Below, one piece after another: positions 1 to 9,612 of a stretch of 64,000 bases of DNA. Numbering within the stretch: the first letter of the stretch is position 1; every line of letters starts with the position of its first letter. The stretch lies in assembly GCF_013403975.1 (NCBI RefSeq), contig NZ_JABFDH010000005.1, positions 186,001-250,000 on the forward strand. The letters are read 5' to 3'. The position numbers and the translations under genes are program-made. Source of the stretch: Winogradskyella ursingii. Lineage in GTDB: Bacteria; Bacteroidota; Bacteroidia; Flavobacteriales; Flavobacteriaceae. The notes under the pieces were generated by a model. That model saw nothing but the letters and a program-made list of their open reading frames with translations, made no database searches and had not been told where the DNA came from.

Positions 1-237
1 GAATTTTAGATAAAAGTTGGGAGCGTCAAAGTCATATTCTCCATATCCGTAAACTAAATCCAACCCTTGAACTTTATCACTTATTCTAAATGCATTATGA
101 CCAAAAGAATCATTTAGCGATGCTCCAGGTCCAATGGTGAGTACAGAAATTTCTGCATTAGGTGACAATTGAAATTGTTGGGCCGCCAAAAAGTTTAGAG
201 AGAGTAGAAAAAAACAAAATGATAATTTTAATCGCAT
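1..237 (-). CDS. DUF4105 (Lnb N-terminal periplasmic domain) protein, partial
   Basis: Only the first 79 codons lie in the window; the gene runs off the left edge. The start is an ATG at 237, followed by a clear signal peptide (MRLKLSFCFFLLSLNFLAAQ). The mature N-terminus contains LSVLTIGPG-like and NDSFGHNAFRI stretches (seen here as ISVLTIGPGASLNDSFGHNA), the hallmark of the DUF4105 family of periplasmic or outer-membrane-associated proteins in Bacteroidota. Function is unknown; a papain-like fold has been suggested for the domain. It starts just downstream of the PorV2-like gene on the same strand and is probably cotranscribed with it. Confidence 0.75.
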   Translation of the reverse strand, partial: MRLKLSFCFFLLSLNFLAAQQFQLSPNAEISVLTIGPGASLNDSFGHNAFRISDKVQGLDLVYGYGEYDFDAPNFYLKF

Positions 238-245
238 AAGTATAA

Positions 246-1316
246 TTATCTGAAGACACTAAAGTCTATTTTTAAAGAAAACACGTTAGAATATAAAGCA
301 GCACTTTGGTCACCGATGTCAGTAAACGCGTAATCAATTTGAATGCCTTTATATTTAAAACCGACTCCAAAATTAGGCTGAAAGGTCAATTCTTCCGAAT
401 CATCGATCTGTCTTTCATTCTGAAAATTCCCCAAACCACCTCGTAAAAATACTAAATCGGTATAACCGAACTCAAATCCCAATGCAGGATTGATACTGGC
501 AAAAGAAGTTGAGATAATATCGTTATTTTCTGCAAAACGCACATTCAAGTTTGCAGCAGCCAAAAGTGAGTAATCATAATTAAAAATCCATTTTTTAGAC
601 ATACCCAATTGCAGTTTTGGTATGGTAATTTCGGTTTTTTCTGGTAATTCTTGATTTTCGCCTTCGACTGCACCACTTATTTGTTCAAATTTTTCTTCGT
701 CAATGGTCCACGCATTGTAAGTCGTAGTAATGTCTCTCGCCATTAAGCCAAATTTCCAATCGTTCCCGGCTTCAAACTGAACACCTGCATCAAGACCAAA
801 GCCCCAGCTAGAGGCAAAATCACCAATAATCCTGCGAATGATTTTCGCATTTACTCCAAAATTCAAACCGTCTAACGGTAGTTTGCGAGCGTAAGAAAAA
901 GTGAGTCCGTAATCTGCAGTAGAAAAAGTGCTAATTCTATCGTAATTAATATTGCCTTGATCGTCAATAAGCTGTGTGGTGTCCAAAATGTCATCCACAC
1001 CAAACCGGATAAGTGAAAGTCCTAAGGCACTTCTGTCATCCAAAGGCATACCGTAACCTATGTAATTGTAATTGGCGATATTGGCAAAATAGCTGCTGTG
1101 CATCAAGGCGAGCTGGTTATCTTCTAAATGAACCAAACCTGCTGGATTCCAATAACCTGAATTGACATCATTTGTTTGTGAAACTACTGCATTGCTCATA
1201 CCCAATGCAGCCGCATCGACGCCAATATTCATAAATTCGTTGGAATATTTTCTAGTGGTCTGGGCAGTAGCACAAAGCGTAGTAAGCGTTAAGAGAATTA
1301 CATAGTAATTTTTCAA
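246..1316 (-). CDS. PorV/PorQ-family outer membrane protein (PorV2-like)
   Basis: About 356 residues, predicted outer-membrane beta-barrel of the FadL/PorV/PorQ superfamily. The mature N-terminus has the family pattern: FMNIGVDAAALGMSNAVV followed by GYWNPAGL, then alternating amphipathic strands to a C-terminal phenylalanine-rich strand (FSLKIDFSVFR). In this family PorV is the shuttle protein of the type IX secretion system; the sequence lacks the PorV start VTTGVPFL, so it fits the paralogue often called PorV2. The reading frame is open to a TTG at 1343, but a TTG at 1316 gives a clean signal peptide (KNYYVILLTLTTLCATAQ) and is preferred. The many T9SS clients elsewhere in the window give the secretion system a use. 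It precedes the DUF4105 gene by 8 bases. Confidence 0.7.
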   Translation of the reverse strand: MKNYYVILLTLTTLCATAQTTRKYSNEFMNIGVDAAALGMSNAVVSQTNDVNSGYWNPAGLVHLEDNQLALMHSSYFANIANYNYIGYGMPLDDRSALGLSLIRFGVDDILDTTQLIDDQGNINYDRISTFSTADYGLTFSYARKLPLDGLNFGVNAKIIRRIIGDFASSWGFGLDAGVQFEAGNDWKFGLMARDITTTYNAWTIDEEKFEQISGAVEGENQELPEKTEITIPKLQLGMSKKWIFNYDYSLLAAANLNVRFAENNDIISTSFASINPALGFEFGYTDLVFLRGGLGNFQNERQIDDSEELTFQPNFGVGFKYKGIQIDYAFTDIGDQSAALYSNVFSLKIDFSVFR

Positions 1317-1470
1317 CAGCAATTTTTTTACAAAGATGCACAATATTTTTCTATCTATTTAACTTGAAATGCGCGTTCTTATTGTCCTCTATCTATTTCT
1401 TTTGTAGCATTTAAAAATATAATTGAAACAAGAGACCAATACTTTTTTTATTTTTGTTGAAATCACATTT

Positions 1471-2229
1471 ATGAGCTTAAAAAGACACGTCCCAAATATT
1501 GTAACACTCCTAAATCTTTTTTCGGGTTGTATTGCATTGATTTTTGCCATACATGGCCATTTTGTCTATGCTGCATTTTTTGTTTTTTTAGGAATTTTCT
1601 TTGATTTTTTTGATGGACTTTTAGCTCGGAAATTAAATGTCCAAAGTCCGTTGGGTATTCAGCTCGATTCGCTGGCAGATTTAGTAACTAGTGGAGTTGT
1701 TCCTGGAATTGTAATGTATAAATTGATTGCTATGTCTATGGGCACGAGTGATTTTGTGAGTTTCAATGAGGATTGGAGTGATACGATGGAATGGGAGGGT
1801 GGAAAATTATACGTCTTGCCACTAATAGGCTTGTTTGTTATTCTTGCTTCGGCTTATAGATTGGCAAAATTTAATATTGACGAAGACCAACAAACCTATT
1901 TTAAGGGATTACCAACTCCAGCAAATGCGTTGCTTATATTGTCCTTGCCATTAATTGTAGAATATCAAAACAGCGATGTGCTAAACGCGATAATTATTAA
2001 CAAATGGTTTTTAATCGTTGTTTCATTATTGAGTTGCTATTTGTTAAATTCTCACATCAAATTATTTGCGCTTAAGTTTAAGAACTGGAGTTTTAAGGAT
2101 AATACTATCCGTTATCTCTTTTTAATTTTAACTGTTGTGTTACTTGTAGTACTTCAATTTGCAGCAATTCCTTTAATAATTATCTTTTATTTCTTTTTGT
2201 CAATTCTAGATCAAAAGAACATTCACTAG
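1471..2229 (+). CDS. pssA: CDP-diacylglycerol--serine O-phosphatidyltransferase
   Basis: Integral membrane enzyme that makes phosphatidylserine from CDP-diacylglycerol and serine, the first step to phosphatidylethanolamine. The complete CDP-alcohol phosphatidyltransferase signature DGx2ARx8Gx3Dx3D is present (DGLLARKLNV... to DSLAD), about 47-70 residues from the start, surrounded by several hydrophobic segments. An upstream TTG at 1423 keeps the frame open, but the ATG at 1471 gives the normal start (MSLKRHVPNIVTLLNLFSGC) and matches the family length of about 250 residues. It is divergent from the PorV2-like gene and is followed by the DUF808 gene on the same strand. Confidence 0.9.
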   Translation: MSLKRHVPNIVTLLNLFSGCIALIFAIHGHFVYAAFFVFLGIFFDFFDGLLARKLNVQSPLGIQLDSLADLVTSGVVPGIVMYKLIAMSMGTSDFVSFNEDWSDTMEWEGGKLYVLPLIGLFVILASAYRLAKFNIDEDQQTYFKGLPTPANALLILSLPLIVEYQNSDVLNAIIINKWFLIVVSLLSCYLLNSHIKLFALKFKNWSFKDNTIRYLFLILTVVLLVVLQFAAIPLIIIFYFFLSILDQKNIH

Positions 2230-2280
2230 TTTAATGAAAATTTTAAAATTTATTACTAACCACAAATCATATTTTTTTTA

Positions 2281-3165
2281 ATGGCATCAGGTTTTTTTGC
2301 ATTATTAGACGATATCTCGGCATTGATGGACGATGTGGCATCCATGACTAAAATCACCACAAAAAAAACTGCAGGAATTTTAGGTGATGATTTGGCAGTT
2401 AACGCAGAAAAAGCCTCCGGGTTTATATCGTCTAGAGAAATACCAGTGCTTTGGGCTATTACAAAAGGCTCATTTCTTAATAAGCTAATTATATTGCCGT
2501 TAGCCTTTGTTTTGAGTGCTTTTGTTCCAAAAGCCATAACCATAATTTTAATTCTGGGCGGATTGTATTTAGCCTATGAAGGAGCTGAAAAAATCTATGA
2601 ATACTTTGTGCCTCATAAGCCGAAGAACACACTTGTGTTAAAAGAAGAGGTAACTCTTACGGATGCTCAGCTTGTAGAACTTGAGAAAGATAAAATTAAA
2701 TCAGCTATAATTACTGATTTTATTTTGTCTGTGGAAATAGTAATTATCGCTTTAGGTACCGTAGTTGAAGAAACACTTACCTTTCAGATAATAGTTGTCT
2801 CGATTGTTGCTTTAATAGCGACAGTTGGTGTATATGGAATTGTTGCCCTTATTGTTAGAATGGATGATTTAGGGCTTAAAATGATTTCTAAAAGTGAGCA
2901 GAAAAAAGGATTTCTGTTTTCGGTAGGTACGTTTTTGGTTCAGGCACTGCCTAAAGTAATAAAGGGATTATCTATAATTGGGACTATTGCTTTGCTGCTT
3001 GTTTCTGGAGGTATATTTGTACATAATATAGACTTCTTACATCACTTTTTGGAGGTCTTGCCTTCAATATTGAGAGATTTTATTGTCGGGCTTATTTTTG
3101 GTGCGGCCTGCGTATTGGTTGTCAAAATAATAAAAGGATTGTTCTTTAAAAAGAAGAAGTCATAG
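2281..3165 (+). CDS. DUF808 family inner membrane protein (YedI-like)
   Basis: 294 residues. The N-terminal motif ALLDDISALMDDVASMTK and the following KTAGILGDDLAVNAEKASGF are diagnostic for DUF808/YedI. Several transmembrane helices follow (roughly residues 65-105, 140-200, 215-250 and 260-285) and the tail is basic (FFKKKKS). The biochemical role of the family is not established. It lies 51 bases after pssA and may share its transcript. Its minus-strand neighbour lptB is convergent, about 80 bases away. Confidence 0.85.
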   Translation: MASGFFALLDDISALMDDVASMTKITTKKTAGILGDDLAVNAEKASGFISSREIPVLWAITKGSFLNKLIILPLAFVLSAFVPKAITIILILGGLYLAYEGAEKIYEYFVPHKPKNTLVLKEEVTLTDAQLVELEKDKIKSAIITDFILSVEIVIIALGTVVEETLTFQIIVVSIVALIATVGVYGIVALIVRMDDLGLKMISKSEQKKGFLFSVGTFLVQALPKVIKGLSIIGTIALLLVSGGIFVHNIDFLHHFLEVLPSILRDFIVGLIFGAACVLVVKIIKGLFFKKKKS

Positions 3166-3248
3166 AGGTTTTTGTTATCAATAAAATTAGAATACTCAAT
3201 TAATTCATTGGGCGTAATAAGATTAAAAATCTATCTAGATTAAGTAAT

Positions 3249-3989
3249 CTAAAACATCAACTTCTTCTTGCGAAGCTCAAAATTCTGACCTAAATAAACT
3301 TTACGTACCATCTCGTCATTTGCCAATTCTTCTGGTTTACCGGCTTTAAGTATATTGCCTTCAAACATAAGATATGTTCGGTCTGTAATGGCTAATGTTT
3401 CCTGTACGTTGTGATCGGTAATCAAAATGCCGATATTCTTTTTGGTGAGTTTTGCTATAATACGTTGAATATCTTCAACGGCAACTGGGTCAACACCAGC
3501 AAAAGGTTCATCTAACAGAATAAAATTGGGATCAGTTGCCAAGGCACGTGCAATTTCTGTACGACGACGTTCACCACCAGAAAGCAAATCCCCACGATTA
3601 GTTCTTATGTGTCCTAATCCAAATTCTTCAATAAGAGATTCCATTTTTTCGCGCTGTTGTTTCTTACTTAATTTGGTAAGTTGCAGAACGCTTAAGATAT
3701 TATCCTCAATGCTCAGCTTTCTAAATACGGAAGCTTCTTGTGCCAAATAACCGATACCGTTTTGGGCACGTTTGTACATTGGATATTTCGTAATGTTGGT
3801 GTTTTCAAGAAAAATATTTCCACCATTAGGTTTAATGATACCAACAATCATATAAAAGGATGTGGTTTTACCAGCACCATTAGGTCCCAGTAACCCAACA
3901 ATTTCACCTTGGTTAACTTCCAAAGATACATCCTTAACCACTTTTCGTCCGCTATAGGACTTCATTAAATTTTCGGCTCTTAGCTTCAT
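3249..3989 (-). CDS. lptB: LPS export ABC transporter ATP-binding protein LptB
   Basis: 246-residue ABC ATPase that powers the LptB2FG extractor, moving lipopolysaccharide from the inner membrane to the Lpt bridge. Walker A is GPNGAGKTT (about residues 35-43), the signature motif is [15 protein letters not shown], Walker B is [13 protein letters not shown], and the switch histidine is in LITDHNV. Length and the N-terminus ([18 protein letters not shown]) match LptB closely. It is the last gene of the minus-strand run kdsD-tatC-AhpD-like-lptB; kdsD also belongs to LPS (Kdo) synthesis, so the grouping makes functional sense. Confidence 0.93.
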   Translation of the reverse strand: MKLRAENLMKSYSGRKVVKDVSLEVNQGEIVGLLGPNGAGKTTSFYMIVGIIKPNGGNIFLENTNITKYPMYKRAQNGIGYLAQEASVFRKLSIEDNILSVLQLTKLSKKQQREKMESLIEEFGLGHIRTNRGDLLSGGERRRTEIARALATDPNFILLDEPFAGVDPVAVEDIQRIIAKLTKKNIGILITDHNVQETLAITDRTYLMFEGNILKAGKPEELANDEMVRKVYLGQNFELRKKKLMF

Positions 3990-4061
3990 ACTGACATTTA
4001 GAACGTTAAAAATAGTAAAATCATATCCATTGGCAGAAACGCTCTTGGTTTTAGTAAAAGT

Positions 4062-4418
4062 TTAACCTTGGGTATAATGTTCTTCTAAAGCTTCCCAATA
4101 TTCGTGCGCGCGTCTTAAGTGAGGAATTACGATAGTACCTCCTATTAAGGTGGCTATACCTAATGCGTCACTAATTTCGTTCTTTGAAAGACCCTCTTTA
4201 TAAGACGCTTCTAAATGATACTTTACGCAATCGTCACAACGCAATACCGTTGAGGCCACAAGGCCTAAAAGTTCTTTTGTCTTTTTGTCCAGAACACCTT
4301 CTGAAAAGGCATTGGTATCAAGATTGAATATTCGTTTAACAATTTTATTGTTATCCGCTAAAATTTTATCGTTCATTTTGGCACGATACGCATTAAATTC
4401 TTCTACGGGATTTGACAT
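4062..4418 (-). CDS. AhpD-like carboxymuconolactone decarboxylase family protein
   Basis: 118 residues, the usual size for the small CMD/AhpD fold. The redox motif CDDCVKYHLEASYKEG (CxxC plus the following His) is at about residues 60-75, as in AhpD-type thiol-dependent peroxidase partners. The C-terminal helix contains GGTIVIPHLRRAHEYWE. The substrate is not deducible. It begins 2 bases after the stop of tatC, so it is probably translated from the kdsD-tatC transcript. Confidence 0.85.
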   Translation of the reverse strand: MSNPVEEFNAYRAKMNDKILADNNKIVKRIFNLDTNAFSEGVLDKKTKELLGLVASTVLRCDDCVKYHLEASYKEGLSKNEISDALGIATLIGGTIVIPHLRRAHEYWEALEEHYTQG

Positions 4419-4420
4419 AT

Positions 4421-5254
4421 TTATGAGTGCTTAACTTTATTTTCTTTTCTTTTTTGATTTCTGACAACGATTGCCGAAATGTAAATACTAATTTGATATA
4501 ACAGCAATATTGGGATTGCTACAATAACTTGACTTGCTATGTCGGGCGGAGTAATTATAGCTGACAAAATAAGTACAATAACCAGTGCAAATTTTCTATA
4601 TTTCTTTAAAAATTGAGGAGTTACAATACCTATTTTGGTTAAAAAATAAATGACAATTGGCAATTCAAATACTAAGCCCGAAGCAATTGCAGAAGAGCGC
4701 ACTATGGCAATAACAGAACTTACATCAAACTCGTTTTGAATTTGCTCGCTAATAGTGTAATTCGCTAAAAAGTTAATGGATAATGGTGTAACGATGTAAT
4801 ACCCAAAAAGAACGCCGGTAAAAAAAAGTAATGACGCAATAACAATAAATCCTCTGGAATTTTTACGTTCGTTATTTTTTAAGCCCGGACTTATAAAGCT
4901 CCACAACTGATATAAAACATACGGGAAACCAACAATAAAACCCGCATAAATAGAAGTCCAGATATGGGCAGAAAATTGACCGGCCACATTTCTGTTTTGA
5001 ATGATAAAAGGAAATTTATCAGCACAAAAAGTCGTATCGTTGATGCCTATTAGCTGAGACATTTTACAGAGCCCTTCATACGTTGGAAAACTCATGTTAG
5101 TCGGTCCAAAGATGATGACATCAAAAATAAAACGTTTAAAAACAAAAGCTAATACAGCCGCAATTAAAACCCCTAGCGTTGCTCTAATTAAATGCCACCT
5201 TAAGTCCTCCAGATGGTCTAAAAAAGACATTTCATCAATATTCTTCTTCGCCAT
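4421..5254 (-). CDS. tatC: Sec-independent protein translocase TatC
   Basis: 277 residues, multi-spanning receptor component of the twin-arginine translocase. The N-terminus MSFLDHLEDLRWHLIRA is the conserved cytoplasmic start of TatC (FxxHLxELRxR), followed by six hydrophobic segments. The segment PFVLYQLW-like (seen as FPYVLYQLWSFISPGL) and the later ITPPDIASQ are further TatC hallmarks. A long periplasmic loop with two cysteines (about residues 63-77) is typical for Bacteroidota. The start codon overlaps the kdsD stop codon (TAATG), which indicates translational coupling. Confidence 0.95.
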   Translation of the reverse strand: MAKKNIDEMSFLDHLEDLRWHLIRATLGVLIAAVLAFVFKRFIFDVIIFGPTNMSFPTYEGLCKMSQLIGINDTTFCADKFPFIIQNRNVAGQFSAHIWTSIYAGFIVGFPYVLYQLWSFISPGLKNNERKNSRGFIVIASLLFFTGVLFGYYIVTPLSINFLANYTISEQIQNEFDVSSVIAIVRSSAIASGLVFELPIVIYFLTKIGIVTPQFLKKYRKFALVIVLILSAIITPPDIASQVIVAIPILLLYQISIYISAIVVRNQKRKENKVKHS

Positions 5255-6219
5255 TATATGATACCTTCTTTTATTAAATCATGAAGATGAACCACACCTG
5301 CGTAGATGCCATTGTGTTCTACTAAAAGTTGGGAAATACCAAATTCCTCCATCACTTCCTTGGCATCAACAGCCATCGCATCTTCTTGTATACGTCTTGG
5401 GTTGATACTCATAATATCTTTGGCTTTAAGTCCAGTAATATCGTCACTTTTACTGAGCATCCGCCTTAAATCACCATCGGTGATTATACCTGCGATTTTA
5501 TCATTTTCAATAACGGCTGTTACTCCAAGCATTTTTTCAGTAATTTCAACAATTACTTCTTTTAGGCTCGTTTCTAGACCCACTTGCGGTTTTTGATTTT
5601 GAGAAGATAAATCATTGACTCTTAAATAAAGGCGTTTGCCAAGTGCACCACCTGGATGGTATTTGGCGAAATCCTTACTCGAAAACCCTCTCAATTCCAA
5701 AAGACAAACGGCTAATGCATCGCCCATTACTAATTGTGCAGTTGTACTAGTGGTTGGAGCAAGATTATTAGGACACGCCTCTTGTGCTACAAACGCGTTC
5801 AATATATAATCGGCCTGTTGACCCAGAAAAGAATCGATATTGCCAGTGATAGCAATCATTTTATTTTTTGCATTTTTAATGAGTGGAACCAAGACCTTAA
5901 TCTCTGGAGTATTACCGCTTTTAGAAATGCAAATAACTACGTCATCTTCGAGAATTAGTCCCAAATCACCGTGAATTGCATCTGCTGCATGCATAAATAT
6001 GGCTGGTGTTCCTGTAGAATTAAGTGTCGCAACTATTTTATTCGCGATAATGGCACTTTTTCCGATACCAGTAATAATTACTCTGCCTTTAGAGTTATAG
6101 ATCAATTCTACCGCATCGGCAAAATCATTTGTAAGTAAATCCGACAAATGACCGATCGCTTCGCTTTCTAACTTAATAGTGCTTTTTGCAGTGGATATAA
6201 TGGATGATGAAGTATTCAA
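5254..6219 (-). CDS. kdsD: KpsF/GutQ family arabinose-5-phosphate isomerase
   Basis: Interconverts ribulose-5-phosphate and arabinose-5-phosphate, the first step to Kdo for lipopolysaccharide. The protein has an N-terminal SIS domain (GIGKSAIIANKIVATLNSTG, then HAADAIHGDLGLI, SKSGNT) and two C-terminal CBS domains (from about LRVNDLSS to the end). The frame is open to an ATG at 6300, but a TAnnTTTG promoter element (TACTTTTG, 6278-6285) lies inside that extension, and the extension is basic and unlike family N-termini. The TTG at 6219 (then NTSSSIISTAKSTI) is therefore the likely start, giving about 321 residues, the family norm. It is divergent from recQ and coupled to tatC. Confidence 0.92.
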   Translation of the reverse strand: MNTSSSIISTAKSTIKLESEAIGHLSDLLTNDFADAVELIYNSKGRVIITGIGKSAIIANKIVATLNSTGTPAIFMHAADAIHGDLGLILEDDVVICISKSGNTPEIKVLVPLIKNAKNKMIAITGNIDSFLGQQADYILNAFVAQEACPNNLAPTTSTTAQLVMGDALAVCLLELRGFSSKDFAKYHPGGALGKRLYLRVNDLSSQNQKPQVGLETSLKEVIVEITEKMLGVTAVIENDKIAGIITDGDLRRMLSKSDDITGLKAKDIMSINPRRIQEDAMAVDAKEVMEEFGISQLLVEHNGIYAGVVHLHDLIKEGII

Positions 6220-6277
6220 AATTAAATGATTGTACGGTTTTTTAGATTTAAAGATTTTGTTATCTTTAAACTTCTTG

Positions 6278-6313
6278 CAAAAGTACATGAAATTTTTCAT
6301 TGGGACACTTCAA
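6278..6313 (-). promoter_or_regulatory. Predicted promoter of kdsD-tatC operon (Bacteroidota type)
   Basis: On the minus strand TTG (6313-6311) and TACTTTTG (6285-6278) match the Bacteroidota consensus TTG/TAnnTTTG. The 25-base spacer is slightly longer than the usual 17-23. A transcript from here would start near 6272, upstream of the TTG start at 6219 but downstream of the alternative ATG at 6300. Confidence 0.5.
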
Positions 6314-6441
6314 TAGAGCCTAATGAGAAAATTTTATGGATTAAAAAAGTGGTTACTAATTTAAGGCTAAATTTCACATTTTTTTGAAAGTAGAATTTTA
6401 GTTTTCACGGAAAAAATTTATATAAAATACTAAAAGGATTA

Positions 6442-8643
6442 ATGGGTATTTCACAGATTGACTTACACGCTTCACTCAAAAAATATTTTGGTTTTTCGGC
6501 TTTTAAAGGCCTTCAGGAAGAGGTCATAAAAAATGTTGTTGCAGGCAATAATACGTTTGTAATAATGCCAACGGGTGGCGGAAAATCATTGTGCTACCAG
6601 TTGCCAGCTTTAATTAAGGAAGGTACGGCAATTGTCGTTTCACCCCTAATTGCATTAATGAAAAATCAGGTGGATGCCATTAGAGCGGTATCCGATCATG
6701 AAGGGGTAGCACATGTTTTAAATTCGTCATTAAATAAAACTGAAGTTCAGCGCGTAAAGGACGATATTACCAACGGTGTTACCAAATTGCTTTATGTAGC
6801 ACCAGAATCGTTGACCAAAGAAGAATACGTCGAATTTTTAAGAACCGTTAAAATTTCATTCATGGCTGTGGATGAAGCCCACTGTATTAGTGAATGGGGT
6901 CATGATTTTAGGCCAGAATACCGCAATCTCAAAACCATCATAAAGCGCATTGGTGATGACATTCCAATCATCGGTTTAACTGCAACAGCTACTCCAAAAG
7001 TACAGGAAGACATTTTAAAAAGTTTGGGTATGCCCAATGCGGTTACTTTTAAAGCTTCTTTTAATAGACCAAATCTTTATTACGAAGTACGTCCTAAAAC
7101 AAAAAATGTTGATGCAGATATCATTCGTTTTGTAAAACAGAACGAAGGAAAATCAGGGATAATCTACTGTTTGAGCAGAAAACGAGTTGAAGAATTGGCG
7201 CAAGTGCTTCAGGTTAACGGAATTAAAGCGGTGCCATATCATGCAGGTTTAGATGCCAAAACAAGGGTGAAACATCAGGATATGTTCTTGATGGAGGATA
7301 CAGATGTGGTGGTGGCCACAATTGCCTTTGGGATGGGAATTGACAAACCTGATGTACGTTTTGTGATTCATCATGACATTCCTAAAAGTATCGAAAGTTA
7401 TTATCAAGAGACAGGTCGTGCTGGTCGAGATGGAGGAGAAGGTCACTGTTTGGCTTACTACGCTTATAAAGATATTGAAAAACTCGAAAAATTTATGTCG
7501 GGTAAACCTGTGGCGGAACAAGAAATTGGACATGCCTTGTTACAAGAAGTAGTCGCCTTTGCTGAAACTTCGATCTCTCGAAGAAAATTTATACTTCATT
7601 ATTTTGGAGAAGAGTTTGACAATGCCACAGGCGAAGGAGGAGATATGGATGATAATGTTAGGCATCCAAAAAAACAAGTCGAAGCAAAGGACGATGTAAA
7701 GATCTTATTGGAAACGGTAGATAAAACCAATGAGAAATACAAGTCCAAGGATTTAGTGAATGTTATAATCGGTAAAACAAATGCCTTAATTGGATCCCAT
7801 AAAACTGACGAACAACCCTTTTTTGGCATAGGCAAAACTAAAGAAGCCCGATATTGGATGGCACTCATCCGTCAAGTATTGGTTGCTGGCTATTTAAAAA
7901 AGGATATTGAAACTTACGGTGTATTGAGATTAAGTGATAAAGGGAAATCCTTTATCAAAAACCCAGAATCGTTCATGATGGCAGAAGACCACACATATGA
8001 CGATATTGGTGCCGGTGGAATTATCACCAAGGCAAAAGGTGGAGGCGCGGTAGCAGACGAAAAATTAATGGGCATGCTCAAAGATTTACGTAAACGTAAT
8101 GCCAAAAAACTTGGAGTGCCACCGTTTGTAATTTTTCAGGATTCATCTTTGGAAGACATGGCATTAAAATACCCAATTTCTTTAGAGGAATTATCTAACG
8201 TCCATGGAGTTGGTGAAAGCAAGGCTAAAAAATACGGAAAGGATTTTGTTGCTTTGATTGCCGACTATGTAGAAGAAAATGACATTATGCGTCCAGATGA
8301 TATGGTGGTGAAATCTACGGGTTCAAATTCTGCCATAAAATTATACATTATACAAAACGTAGATAGAAAATTGCCGCTCAGTGATATAGCTTCTTCAAAA
8401 GGCATGGAAATGAAAGATTTTATTAAAGAAATGGAATCTATCGTATTTTCTGGTACTAAACTGAATATCAGTTATTGGATTGATGAAATTTTGGATGAAG
8501 ACCAACAAGAAGAAATCCACGACTATTTTATGGATTCCGATAGTGATAAAATAGACGATGCCATAGAAGAATTTGATGGCGACTATGATGATGAAGAATT
8601 ACGTTTGTACCGTATTAAGTTTATGAGTGAGGTCGCGAATTAA
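6442..8643 (+). CDS. recQ: ATP-dependent DNA helicase RecQ (zinc cysteines absent)
   Basis: 733-residue 3'-5' superfamily 2 helicase used in recombination and fork repair. Walker A is MPTGGGKS (about residues 42-49), the DEAH box is at about 144-147, and motif VI is seen as ETGRAGRDG. After the helicase core comes the RecQ C-terminal region and an HRDC-like domain (about residues 555-615, [19 protein letters not shown]). The canonical zinc-binding cysteines after the arginine-rich helix are missing: where CGxCDxC is expected the sequence reads [14 protein letters not shown]. An acidic tail follows. It is divergent from kdsD with 222 bases to the preferred kdsD start, and a weak AT-rich hairpin follows the stop. 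Confidence 0.95.
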   Translation: MGISQIDLHASLKKYFGFSAFKGLQEEVIKNVVAGNNTFVIMPTGGGKSLCYQLPALIKEGTAIVVSPLIALMKNQVDAIRAVSDHEGVAHVLNSSLNKTEVQRVKDDITNGVTKLLYVAPESLTKEEYVEFLRTVKISFMAVDEAHCISEWGHDFRPEYRNLKTIIKRIGDDIPIIGLTATATPKVQEDILKSLGMPNAVTFKASFNRPNLYYEVRPKTKNVDADIIRFVKQNEGKSGIIYCLSRKRVEELAQVLQVNGIKAVPYHAGLDAKTRVKHQDMFLMEDTDVVVATIAFGMGIDKPDVRFVIHHDIPKSIESYYQETGRAGRDGGEGHCLAYYAYKDIEKLEKFMSGKPVAEQEIGHALLQEVVAFAETSISRRKFILHYFGEEFDNATGEGGDMDDNVRHPKKQVEAKDDVKILLETVDKTNEKYKSKDLVNVIIGKTNALIGSHKTDEQPFFGIGKTKEARYWMALIRQVLVAGYLKKDIETYGVLRLSDKGKSFIKNPESFMMAEDHTYDDIGAGGIITKAKGGGAVADEKLMGMLKDLRKRNAKKLGVPPFVIFQDSSLEDMALKYPISLEELSNVHGVGESKAKKYGKDFVALIADYVEENDIMRPDDMVVKSTGSNSAIKLYIIQNVDRKLPLSDIASSKGMEMKDFIKEMESIVFSGTKLNISYWIDEILDEDQQEEIHDYFMDSDSDKIDDAIEEFDGDYDDEELRLYRIKFMSEVAN

Positions 8644-8742
8644 AACCTTTTATATTTTAAAAGTTTTATTATCCAAATTCATTGAGAATAAGATAGATTT
8701 TTATTGACATATAATAAGTTGCCAATGATTACATCCTAACGA

Positions 8743-9456
8743 ATGAAAGAAATTTACGAGCCTAAATTTGTTGAAAAATTATTTGACAAAATGAGTAGTT
8801 CGTATTTAAAAATATATTACGTATCCTCTTTTGGATTTAGCCAAAGATGGAGAAGACAATGCGTTGAGGAAATTAAAATAGAGAAGGGAAAAACAGTTGT
8901 TGACTTAATGACTGGAATGGGGGAATGTTGGAAACATATAATAAAAAAAACTGACATAAATTCAAAATTAATCGGACTTGACTTCTCAACTGAAATGATT
9001 AATCGTGCGTATAAAAACAAAGGAAAGTTTAAAAAATCGAAAATTGAAATTCTAAAAGAAAACGTCTTTGAAAATTCTATAGCAAACGAAACAGCGGATT
9101 ATGTGATTTCAGGTTTTGGATTAAAGACATTTAATGATGAGCAACTTAAAAAATTAGCATTCGAAATAGACCGAATTCTAAAGCCAAACGGAAAATTTTC
9201 GCTTATTGATGTTTCTGTCCCAAACAGTAAATTTTTAAAACCATTTTATATGTTTTACTTGAAAAATATTATTCCAATTTTAGGGAAATTATTTCTTGGG
9301 AGTCCGGAGACTTATAGAATGCTAGGGGTTTACACAGAAGAATTCGGAAATTCAAAGAATGTACTTCGGATTTTTAACAAACTGGAGTTTGAAGTTGAAT
9401 ATTTGGAAAATTTTTACGGTTGTGCAAGCGGAATTAAAGGACGGAAAATAAAATAA
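8743..9456 (+). CDS. Class I SAM-dependent methyltransferase
   Basis: 237 residues with a Rossmann-type methyltransferase domain of the UbiE/COQ5 kind. Motif I is VVDLMTGMGECWKH (about residues 50-63), the acidic ribose-binding end is LIGLDFSTEMI, and motif III-like FSLIDVSVPNSKFLKPFY follows; the Gly-rich loop is less regular than in true UbiE. The substrate cannot be read from sequence. It stands alone between recQ and a VOC gene, with AT-rich flanks and a palindromic element directly at its stop codon (9454-9485), so it may be a recent arrival. Confidence 0.8.
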   Translation: MKEIYEPKFVEKLFDKMSSSYLKIYYVSSFGFSQRWRRQCVEEIKIEKGKTVVDLMTGMGECWKHIIKKTDINSKLIGLDFSTEMINRAYKNKGKFKKSKIEILKENVFENSIANETADYVISGFGLKTFNDEQLKKLAFEIDRILKPNGKFSLIDVSVPNSKFLKPFYMFYLKNIIPILGKLFLGSPETYRMLGVYTEEFGNSKNVLRIFNKLEFEVEYLENFYGCASGIKGRKIK

Positions 9457-9485
9457 CTAATGCCAACACCGTAAAAAATTAGTTA
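9454..9485. other. Palindromic element after the methyltransferase gene
   Basis: An 8-base inverted repeat, TAACTAAT (9454-9461) and ATTAGTTA (9478-9485), encloses GCCAACACCG. The left arm contains the stop codon of the methyltransferase gene. There is no T-tract directly after it, so it is not a standard terminator. It could be a weak terminator, or a remnant recombination site like those flanking integron cassettes; the second idea is speculative. Confidence 0.35.
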
Positions 9486-9612
9486 CTAGTTCAAGCCTAT
9501 TGATGAAAATCAGACTGGATTTCCTATTCAATTTGTATTTGCAAAGTTAAGTGTTACACCAATCGATTACCAATAGCCACAGCCTTGATGCACCAATTAA
9601 AAATATAATCTT

